From the NCBI GenBank assembly GCA_022600255.1, contig JAHZKU010000185.1:1-9308 (forward strand): a stretch of 9,308 nucleotides of DNA, given 5' to 3'. Position 1 is the stretch's first letter. Each line of letters starts with the position of its first letter. Below are positions 1-4,783 of this stretch, piece by piece. This DNA is from Actinomycetes bacterium. Its GTDB lineage: Bacteria; Actinomycetota; Actinomycetes; S36-B12; GCA-2699445. The position numbers and the translations under genes were made by a program. Under the pieces are notes generated by a model that worked only from the letters and a program-made list of their open reading frames with translations, had not been told where the DNA came from and did not search any database.

Positions 1-853
1 CCCTGTCTTGGCCGCTGAGAGCCTCACCCGCAAATTCGGACAGTTCACGGCTGTCGCCGACGTGAGCCTGTCAGTGGCTCCAGGCGAGGTTGTGGGACTG
101 TTGGGAGCCAACGGCGCCGGGAAGACCACCCTGATCAGGATGCTGCTGGGCTTGCTGGCTCCCAGCGCGGGCCGAGCTCTCTTATTGGGCGAGGAGCCTG
201 GCCGGGAGGTGCGCAGAGAACTCGGTTACGTGCCGCAGAGTATGGGCCTGTATCCGGACCTAACCGTGCTGCAGAATCTTGAGTTCAGCGCGAGCACTTA
301 CTCAGTTCCGGTTGCTAGCTTGCCCGAGCGGTTGCTGCCGTACGAGCACCGTCTGGTGGCCGAACTTTCGTTGGGGCTGCAGCGGCAGTTGGCGTTTGTT
401 GTTGCACTGCAGCACAAGCCCAAGGCGCTGGTGATGGATGAACCCACCTCAGGAGTGGGCCCTCTCTCGCGAGCCAACCTGTGGGACACAGTCCGAGAGC
501 AGGCCGATCTGGGCACCGGTGTATTGGTTACCACGCACTACCTCAGCGAAGCCGTGGAATGTGATCGGCTGCTGCTGATGTCCGGCGGGCGGCTGGTCGC
601 ACAGGGCTCACAGGCCGACCTGGTCGGGGATACAACGGCCTTGGAGATCAAGACCGAATCGTGGCAGGATGCGTTTGCCGCGTTGTCGGCCGCTGATCAG
701 ATGGTGACCTTGGCAGGCACGGGCGTCCGTGTGGCCGATGCCGACCCCAAGGCTGTGCGACAGATTCTGGCGCAGGCGAGTGTCGCCGCCGAGGTTGCTC
801 AAGTCCCCGCCACCATTGAGGAGCGGATGGCTGCCCTGGCCAAAGCTTCGTAG
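1..853 (+). CDS. ABC-2 type exporter, ATP-binding subunit (5' end outside window)
   Basis: This is the cytoplasmic ATPase of an ABC exporter, probably drug/ABC-2 type. The frame is open to the left edge, so the TTG at 8 is probably not the true start and the gene is 5'-partial. Counting from that TTG: Walker A GANGAGKTT (33-41), Q-loop Gln77 in YVPQ, signature SLGLQRQ (121-127), Walker B ALVMDEP (140-146), H-loop His177 in TTHY. The signature has 'LG' instead of 'SGG'. This is usual in the YbhF/RbbA-like subgroup, where the motif reads about LPLGxxQRL, so I do not read it as inactivation. The D-loop reads SGVGPLSR, with Gly151 where SGVDPLSR is usual. A C-terminal accessory region (about 205-281) ends in the familiar PATIEERMAAL pattern. 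No permease follows; its partner must lie to the left. Confidence 0.9.
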   Translation, partial: PVLAAESLTRKFGQFTAVADVSLSVAPGEVVGLLGANGAGKTTLIRMLLGLLAPSAGRALLLGEEPGREVRRELGYVPQSMGLYPDLTVLQNLEFSASTYSVPVASLPERLLPYEHRLVAELSLGLQRQLAFVVALQHKPKALVMDEPTSGVGPLSRANLWDTVREQADLGTGVLVTTHYLSEAVECDRLLLMSGGRLVAQGSQADLVGDTTALEIKTESWQDAFAALSAADQMVTLAGTGVRVADADPKAVRQILAQASVAAEVAQVPATIEERMAALAKAS

Positions 854-872
854 CCTGCTGTGCTGGCCGAAC

Positions 873-912
873 CCACTGGCTGGCCAGCAGGCCAGGGTGG
901 CTTCGATTTTGC
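873..912 (+). terminator. Probable Rho-independent terminator after the ABC gene
   Basis: Twenty bases after the stop at 853 there is a hairpin: CTGGCC (880-885), loop AGCA, GGCCAG (890-895). It is extended by CCAC (873-876) pairing with GTGG (897-900) across a small asymmetric bulge. The short T-rich stretch TTCGATTTT (902-910) follows. Position, stem strength and T-run suit an intrinsic terminator that separates the ABC gene from the cupin gene. Confidence 0.5.
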
Positions 913-1175
913 CGATGACGATCTCGCTCCGGCAGGGACCAATCCAGGCTTCATTCGCAGCCGGCACTTAGGTGCAGAAGATCGAGCCTGCAACTTCAGT
1001 GAAGACCACCCTCGAGCCGGGGCACCCTCCCCGCGCAACAGTCAAGCGCTTCACCAAGAATGGGATCATATGGATTGGCCCCGTGGCGGCGAGATATCGT
1101 CCAGCCATAGGGATTAGCCCCCGATGTGCTCGTTTGGATGATTCGGGGCGACCAGCCCGTGAGACTGAAGGAATA
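913..1175. other. Intergenic stretch with no supported gene
   Basis: About 335 bases separate the ABC gene from the cupin gene. Open frames here on both strands are overlaps into neighbouring genes or lack a ribosome binding site and recognisable protein. The only local structure I see is an 11-base perfect palindrome, CTTCAGTGAAG, at about 993-1003. I cannot point to a convincing -35/-10 pair, although a promoter for the cupin gene should lie here. Confidence 0.4.
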
Positions 1176-1189
1176 GGGAAGGATGCTGG

Positions 1190-1687
1190 ATGGCGCTTGT
1201 CGCTGCTACCAAGATCATCACCCAGCTTGGGCTGGTACCGCACCCGGAAGGCGGCTATTTCCGAGAACTGCACCGCGGCGCCGAGACGGTGGTTCACAGC
1301 GATGGGCGGATCCGCAGTTCTGGCACGCTGATCTACTTTCTGTTGGAGGTCGGTTCCGTTAGCCGTTGGCACGTGGTGCAGTCCGATGAGTACTGGGTGC
1401 ACGTCGACGGCGCCCCGCTGGCGCTGCACCAGGCAGGACCGAATAGTTATTTCCGCGCTCACCTCGGGCCGCCTAGCCAAGGCCTGAGTGGTGCCACTGT
1501 GGTGCCAGCTGGGACCTGGCAAGCGGCCGCGAGTTTGGGCGAAGCTGGGCAGTGGAGCCTCGTCTCCTGCGCGGTCGCACCGGGATTCGACTTCACGGAC
1601 TTCGCGCTCTTTGATCCGGCCGAACCGAGTCACGAGTTCTTACGCCAAGTGGCTGGCGAAGCCGGAGACACGTTTTTCGGCGAGTGA
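1190..1687 (+). CDS. Cupin_5 / DUF985 family protein
   Basis: A 165-residue small cytosolic beta-barrel protein of the DUF985 (cupin_5) family. Family landmarks are present in order: LGLVPHPEGGYFRE near the N-terminus (13-26), LIYFLLEVGSVSRWHVVQSDEYW in the core (47-69), VVPAGTWQAA (104-113) and CAVAPGFDFTDF near the end (127-138). His61, Glu67 and His71 sit in or near the usual cupin metal/ligand pocket; this assignment is inference. Members are loosely related to sugar-binding or epimerase-type cupins, but no firm reaction is known to me. The start is the ATG at 1190, preceded by a good ribosome binding site, GGGAAGGA (1176-1183), at 6-7 bases. A nearby ATG at 1183 is out of frame. The gene is monocistronic in this window and converges on the B12 operon. 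Confidence 0.88.
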   Translation: MALVAATKIITQLGLVPHPEGGYFRELHRGAETVVHSDGRIRSSGTLIYFLLEVGSVSRWHVVQSDEYWVHVDGAPLALHQAGPNSYFRAHLGPPSQGLSGATVVPAGTWQAAASLGEAGQWSLVSCAVAPGFDFTDFALFDPAEPSHEFLRQVAGEAGDTFFGE

Positions 1688-1721
1688 CGCTGTTGTGGTG
1701 GCAATGTGCGCTAGCGAGAGA

Positions 1722-1750
1722 GTCGGGGGACCGCTATCGGTGAACCCGAC
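1722..1750. terminator. Possible bidirectional terminator hairpin between convergent genes
   Basis: GTCGGG (1722-1727) pairs with CCCGAC (1745-1750). An inner stem, ACCG (1730-1733) with CGGT (1738-1741), closes a CTAT loop. The hairpin lies in the 156-base gap between the convergent cupin and SCO2322-family genes, where termination from both sides is expected. It has no T-run on either side, so the call rests on symmetry and position only. Confidence 0.4.
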
Positions 1751-1843
1751 CCAGAGATGCTGGTCAGACAAAGCCACGCCCCTGTCGCGCCTATCGTGCA
1801 GGTTCTGGCTCTGTGCCACGGCCCACAAGCTCATAGTGATCCG

Positions 1844-2785
1844 CTAGCCAGATCCGCGGTGCTGTGATCGCCAATAGGCCAGAACACCTGCGCCCATGAT
1901 GGTGATGGCACCGACTGCGAAGGGCAGGGCTGACGCGCCTTGGCCGGCGTCTGGTGCTGCCGCCACGAACGTAGGAGTTGGTTCTGGCCCATCGGCGGGC
2001 GCTGCCGCAAGGTCTGCTGGCTCCGACTCAGCTGCAGCCGATGTGCTGGGTGCGACAGTCGGTTTATCGGACTTGGATTTGCCCTTGCGGCTTGCCTCGG
2101 GAGTCGCATCATCCCCACTTGAGGTGGCGGCTTGGTTGGACCGTGGTGCGGCTGATGCAGAACCCTCGGTGCTGGCCTGCTCGCTCTCCGGTGACGCCGA
2201 CTGGCGTTTGGCCTTAGCCGTCGACCGAGTCGGCTCCTTGGACTTGGGGGAGGCCGATGGCGACACAACAACGGCGCACTCAGATTTCGGGTAGCCGTCG
2301 ATGCCACAGATCAGGCCCTTGGCCACCCTGGGTGCGGCCGCTTGACTCAAGATGGCCGCACCTGACGCCCCGACGGCGGCCACAACACACGTTCCACGGG
2401 CAGCCGGTGCGCTTTCCGTGGGGGGCTGGTGCGCAGCAGTGCCATAGTCGATCACAACTGCAACCCGCTTCTTGCCACTCGCGGCAGCCGGGGTATCCCC
2501 GCAGAACTGATCAAACGCAGTCGACCCGGGAACTCGCGGCTGGGTTTGTGGTGCGTTCGTGCCACTGCTGATGACAAACCGCCACCCTTCAACGCCCCCA
2601 TCCTTGGGGACCATTGCGGCGGGGCCGGCGGATGCGAACTGCCAGGCCCCGGACGGCGCGGCTGTCCAGTAGGTCCAATAGCGATAATCGATGGCGTGGC
2701 TGTGTCCGACCTGGGTGATCGTCAGGAGCATAAAAAGGGTGGCCGCCCACGCCCCGGCTCGGTAGCCGCGCCGTAGTAGGGGCAT
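1844..2785 (-). CDS. SCO2322-family secreted, membrane-anchored protein of a B12-regulated operon
   Basis: A 313-residue exported protein. An N-terminal signal segment (about 1-31, basic RRGYR then a hydrophobic run, ending HSHA) is followed by a globular domain (about 33-172) with YRYWTYWT, GAWQFASAGP and KDGGVEGWRFVI, then GKKRVAVVIDYG and LICGIDGYPKSEC. These motifs match the SCO2322 family of actinobacteria as I know it. Cys95, Cys133, Cys160 and Cys170 could form two disulfides outside the cell. Residues about 173-285 are a low-complexity Ser/Ala/Pro/Lys/Glu linker. A hydrophobic segment (about 286-304) and a basic tail (RSQHRGSG) make a C-terminal membrane anchor; there is no LPXTG sortase motif. 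The start ATG (2785-2783) overlaps the stop of the upstream gene (TAATG) and lacks its own clear ribosome binding site, so translational coupling is likely. The 'W.YW...G.W.....G......DG.VEGWRF' pattern resembles the DUF4430/transcobalamin beta-domain; a cobalamin-related role is inference. Confidence 0.82.
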   Translation of the reverse strand: MPLLRRGYRAGAWAATLFMLLTITQVGHSHAIDYRYWTYWTAAPSGAWQFASAGPAAMVPKDGGVEGWRFVISSGTNAPQTQPRVPGSTAFDQFCGDTPAAASGKKRVAVVIDYGTAAHQPPTESAPAARGTCVVAAVGASGAAILSQAAAPRVAKGLICGIDGYPKSECAVVVSPSASPKSKEPTRSTAKAKRQSASPESEQASTEGSASAAPRSNQAATSSGDDATPEASRKGKSKSDKPTVAPSTSAAAESEPADLAAAPADGPEPTPTFVAAAPDAGQGASALPFAVGAITIMGAGVLAYWRSQHRGSG

Positions 2786-3864
2786 TAGCGCAGACTCGCT
2801 TGCAGTTGATCGAGCAGATCCACGCTGCCGAATCGGACACCCTTCTTGGTTGTGGTCCGTAACGTGAGCAACAGGGCCGTCGCGGCCGGGCTGATTTCGG
2901 TATCCGTGCCGGTGTAGTCCCGGACGCTTGGGGCCAGCGTCTTCATGCCTCGCTTCACTGTGCCGGAGGCATACCTGGCAGTAGCTAGGGCGGTCAGGGC
3001 GTGCACGGTCGCAGTGGTGTCGATCCCCGCTCCGAAGTCGTTGCGAAGCCCGTTTTCGGCGGCGATGGCTCGTTTGATTCCCTTCATGAGGTCAAACGTG
3101 GAGTTGCCTTTGGCGGTTTGCAAGCCCGATTCGCATTTGGTGCGAACCTTCTTCTCAATTTTCGCGCGTTCGGGGGGCAGCGTTCCCACAAGACCCATCA
3201 GGGCCTGGGCTGAAGCGAGGGAGCTTCTGCTTTGGGGTTCGGGCACATAACTCATCAACCCGCGATCTGTCCCCGCCGAGCAGGGCAGTTGCGCTCGCTT
3301 GATCAATTTGCGAGCGGGCCGTAGCTCCTCATTCAGTTGTGTTTTCCAGGGGTACAGGGCCGCCAGCACGAGTCCGGTGGAGTTCACGTCCGGACTTCCG
3401 CCCTTGATGTAAGGGAATCCACCGGCGTCCGATTGTGACCGAACGAGCCACGACCGAGCTTTGCGGGCCCGTTTCTTGTCCCCAATGGCCTGTAGAGCCA
3501 TGGCGGCCATGGCCGTCGAGTTCGAGTCCGGGCCCGAGAAGTTGACCGGGTCTGACGCCGGGCAATCGGTCGCGGGATCATCGCGGTAGGACACGAAGCT
3601 GCCGTTGTCGCACTGCTGTTTGCGCAGCCACTTTATGGCCCGCTTGGGAACCTTCGTCTCTCGGCTCGCTAGCGCCACGATCGCAAGACCCTGACGATAA
3701 ACGCCGTCGTAGGTGGCGTCCGCTGTGCCGTAGAGGCCGCGATCGTCTGCCAGTGCTGGGGCGGCAATCAGGCTGCCGCCAAGCGCCACCACTGTTGCGG
3801 TAGCAAGCCCGATTCGGGGGTAGGACCCGATGCGCGGGCGGCGATGAGTTGAGATTCTTGACAT
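2785..3864 (-). CDS. Secreted prenyltransferase/squalene-oxidase-repeat protein, putative cobalamin-binding alpha-domain
   Basis: A 359-residue exported protein. I chose the ATG at 3864 (MSRISTH): it follows AAAGGAAA by about 11 bases and opens a proper signal peptide (basic start, hydrophobic core 18-33, cleavage after APALA at residue 39). An ATG at 3885 and an open frame to 3939 run back towards the riboswitch and lack a ribosome binding site. The mature part carries alpha/alpha-barrel repeats of the terpene-cyclase/prenyltransferase superfamily: KWLRKQQCDNGSF (78-90), DSNSTAMAAMALQAIG (113-128), SWLVRSQSDAGGFPY (138-152), DVNSTGLVLAAL (159-170), IDTTATVHALTAL (281-293) and DTEISPAATALLL (321-333). 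The D-x-(N/T)-(A/S)-T-A-x-A-L pattern is also seen in intrinsic factor/transcobalamin-type alpha-domains. Cys85, Cys101, Cys195 and Cys244 may form disulfides. I see no DDXXD or DXDD-type cyclase motif, so a binding role is more likely than catalysis. A cobalamin riboswitch lies upstream, and the SCO2322-family gene follows with a one-base overlap. Confidence 0.82.
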   Translation of the reverse strand: MSRISTHRRPRIGSYPRIGLATATVVALGGSLIAAPALADDRGLYGTADATYDGVYRQGLAIVALASRETKVPKRAIKWLRKQQCDNGSFVSYRDDPATDCPASDPVNFSGPDSNSTAMAAMALQAIGDKKRARKARSWLVRSQSDAGGFPYIKGGSPDVNSTGLVLAALYPWKTQLNEELRPARKLIKRAQLPCSAGTDRGLMSYVPEPQSRSSLASAQALMGLVGTLPPERAKIEKKVRTKCESGLQTAKGNSTFDLMKGIKRAIAAENGLRNDFGAGIDTTATVHALTALATARYASGTVKRGMKTLAPSVRDYTGTDTEISPAATALLLTLRTTTKKGVRFGSVDLLDQLQASLR

Positions 3865-3938
3865 TTGCTGTCGGTTTCCTTTCATGAGCGGGCATAGGAG
3901 TTGATCCTCGTGCCACGCTGGGAAACCGCAACGCCTCA

Positions 3939-3971
3939 CGCTGACCCTCTCCGCAGTCCACGACGGTAGAG
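3939..3971 (-). promoter_or_regulatory. Probable expression platform of the cobalamin riboswitch
   Basis: On the minus strand, just after the aptamer, CTCTACCG (3971-3964) can pair with CGGAGAG (3953-3947), leaving one bulged A and closing a 10-base loop. Next comes GGGTCAGCG (3947-3939), a perfect 9-base complement of CGCTGACCC inside the aptamer core (4030-4022). The two pairings share only one base. Either the second is an L5-L13-like long-range contact, or it is an alternative pairing that opens the aptamer. There is no T-run, so control is more likely translational than by transcription termination; this is inference. The ribosome binding site of the regulated gene is about 70 bases further on. 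Confidence 0.5.
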
Positions 3972-4084
3972 CCGCTCCGCGCCCAACAGGTATTCCGGCT
4001 CGTCGAATGACTTACGGTTGCGGGTCAGCGCCGGATTCTCACCGGACTTCCCCTGTTAAGCGCGTCTAGCAGTAGTGAGGCTAC
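3972..4084 (-). ncRNA. Cobalamin (B12) riboswitch aptamer
   Basis: On the minus strand the conserved cobalamin aptamer blocks occur in the right order: GGGGAA, then GGTGAGAATCC (4043-4033), then GACCCGCAACCGTA (about 4026-4013), then the B12 box AGCCGGAATACCTGTT (4000-3985). The core is closed by AACAGG (4057-4052) with CCTGTT (3990-3985) and further by CGCGC (4064-4060) with GCGCG (3982-3978). A small hairpin, GTAG-CCTCA-CTAC (4084-4072), precedes it. The element precedes the repeat-protein gene by roughly 110 bases, on the same strand. Such riboswitches normally lower expression when adenosyl- or methylcobalamin is plentiful, so the downstream pair should be made under B12 shortage. The 5' boundary is approximate and may reach about 4115, because a 6-bp hairpin (4092-4107) lies just beyond. 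Confidence 0.92.
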
Positions 4085-4091
4085 GGCATCA

Positions 4092-4107
4092 CCAGATCAC
4101 CATCTGG
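4092..4107. other. Perfect 6-bp inverted repeat before the riboswitch
   Basis: CCAGAT (4092-4097), loop CACC, ATCTGG (4102-4107). It lies between the DUF309 stop (4184) and the riboswitch core. It could be a 5' peripheral helix of the riboswitch RNA, a weak terminator of the DUF309 transcript, or an operator. No T-run follows on either strand. A second short hairpin, CCGTC-GGCTA-GACGG (4143-4157), lies closer to the DUF309 gene. Confidence 0.35.
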
Positions 4108-4183
4108 GCCACCCCTGGCGACTTTGGTGGGGTAGGAGCGTGCCGTCGGCTAGACGGAAGACTGCCCGGGGGTGTTCGCTTGG

Positions 4184-4672
4184 TTAGTTGGTGGAGGCGC
4201 GCCAGAGGGCCGGCAATGGCGGCCAGGTGGCATCGGCATCGCTGGAGGCTGGTTCGGCGGCTAGGGCTTCTCGGCACCAGGCGAGGACAGCTGTCAGATC
4301 CAATCCAGCGGGGACGGGGCCCTGGTGTGTTGCCAGCGTGTTGCTCGCGCGATTCAGCACCGACCGAGCGCCGGTCGGGTTTCCCCGGGCATGGTGGGTG
4401 ATGGCCACCGCCCACTGCGCTAAGGCCTGCCACAAGGCGCGCTGCTCGGCTGGGCAGGCCTTCCACTGAAGTTCGAGAATCTCGTGCGCATGAAAAGGGC
4501 GACCAGACTGCAGCAGGGCGTCGGCGCGCTGCAGCGCGGCGCTGGGAGATAACGCCAGGTCATCGGGCGTGGTCGGCACCCCAACGCTGCCGTAGGGCAG
4601 GGGCCGTCCCAACTCATCACGCGGTCGGCGGTTTCGTGGGCTACCGTCAAAAGCCCGGTCCCGTTCACTCAT
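4184..4672 (-). CDS. DUF309 domain-containing protein
   Basis: A 162-residue cytosolic protein of the DUF309 family. The family core is clear: GRPFHAHEILELQWKACPAEQRALWQALAQ (57-86) followed by AITHHARGNPTGARSVL (90-106), an all-helical hairpin. The actinobacterial N-terminal extension with RNRRPRDELGRPLPYG (13-28) is also typical. His61, His63 and Glu64 (HAHE) and His93-His94 look like the conserved polar centre. The biochemical function is unknown. The start is the ATG at 4672, inside the promoter-proximal copy of a 65-bp repeat. The ribosome binding site is weak, and the ATG overlaps (ATGA) the stop of a short upstream ORF, so translation may be coupled. It follows the amidase gene on the same strand with 111 bases between stop and start, so an operon is plausible. 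Confidence 0.87.
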   Translation of the reverse strand: MSERDRAFDGSPRNRRPRDELGRPLPYGSVGVPTTPDDLALSPSAALQRADALLQSGRPFHAHEILELQWKACPAEQRALWQALAQWAVAITHHARGNPTGARSVLNRASNTLATHQGPVPAGLDLTAVLAWCREALAAEPASSDADATWPPLPALWRASTN

Positions 4673-4702
4673 CGGTGGTCTTTCGTGGTGGCGGTCGGGT
4701 GG
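4638..4702. repeat. 65-bp direct repeat, copy 1 (contains the DUF309 start)
   Basis: Identical over 65 bases to 4712-4776, at a period of 74 bases with a 9-base spacer. In the minus-strand sense this copy holds about 30 bases of leader, the real DUF309 ATG (4672-4670) and its first 11-12 codons. Past the exact boundary, similarity continues imperfectly (TTTCGTGGG here, TTTGGTGGGG beside the other copy). The duplicated unit may therefore once have been longer. Confidence 0.95.
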
Positions 4703-4746
4703 GATTTGGTGGGGCTACCGTCAAAAGCCCGGTCCCGTTCACTCAT
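4669..4746 (-). CDS. Duplication-derived 25-residue leader ORF ahead of the DUF309 gene
   Basis: The upstream repeat copy contains a second ATG (4746-4744) with the same leader sequence as the DUF309 start. It encodes the same first residues, MSERDRAFDGSP, then goes out of register because the 74-base period is not a multiple of three. It continues as TKSHPTATTKDHR and stops at TGA 4671-4669. That stop overlaps the DUF309 start codon as ATGA. I see the geometry directly. Whether it is translated is inference, since the ribosome binding site is as weak as for the main gene. It could act as a coupling or attenuating leader, or be a neutral relic of the duplication. Confidence 0.4.
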   Translation of the reverse strand: MSERDRAFDGSPTKSHPTATTKDHR

Positions 4747-4776
4747 CGGTGGTCTTTCGTGGTGGCGGTCGGGTGG
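4712..4776. repeat. 65-bp direct repeat, copy 2 (upstream, untethered start region)
   Basis: Second perfect copy of the unit at 4638-4702. It lies in the short space between the amidase stop (4784) and the DUF309 gene, and supplies the duplicate start codon at 4746. The absence of any substitution between copies means that the duplication is recent, has been homogenised, or is an assembly artefact. Confidence 0.95.
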
Positions 4777-4783
4777 CAAACCG

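Noticed and set aside
121..127. Degenerate ABC signature as evidence of an inactive pump (protein residues 121-127, at about 368-388)
   Set aside because: The 'LG' form in place of SGG is usual in YbhF/RbbA-like ATPases, so it does not indicate inactivation.
968..1633. 221-codon minus-strand frame opposite the cupin gene
   Set aside because: Antisense to a clear DUF985 protein, without family features or a ribosome binding site.
3865..3939. Upstream start for the repeat protein at 3939
   Set aside because: It would place the start against the riboswitch platform and put about 25 extra residues before a normal signal peptide; AAAGGAAA supports the ATG at 3864.
4638..4776. CRISPR-like or mobile-element repeat
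   Set aside because: Only two copies with a 9-base spacer, overlapping a start codon; no terminal inverted repeats and no transposase or cas gene.
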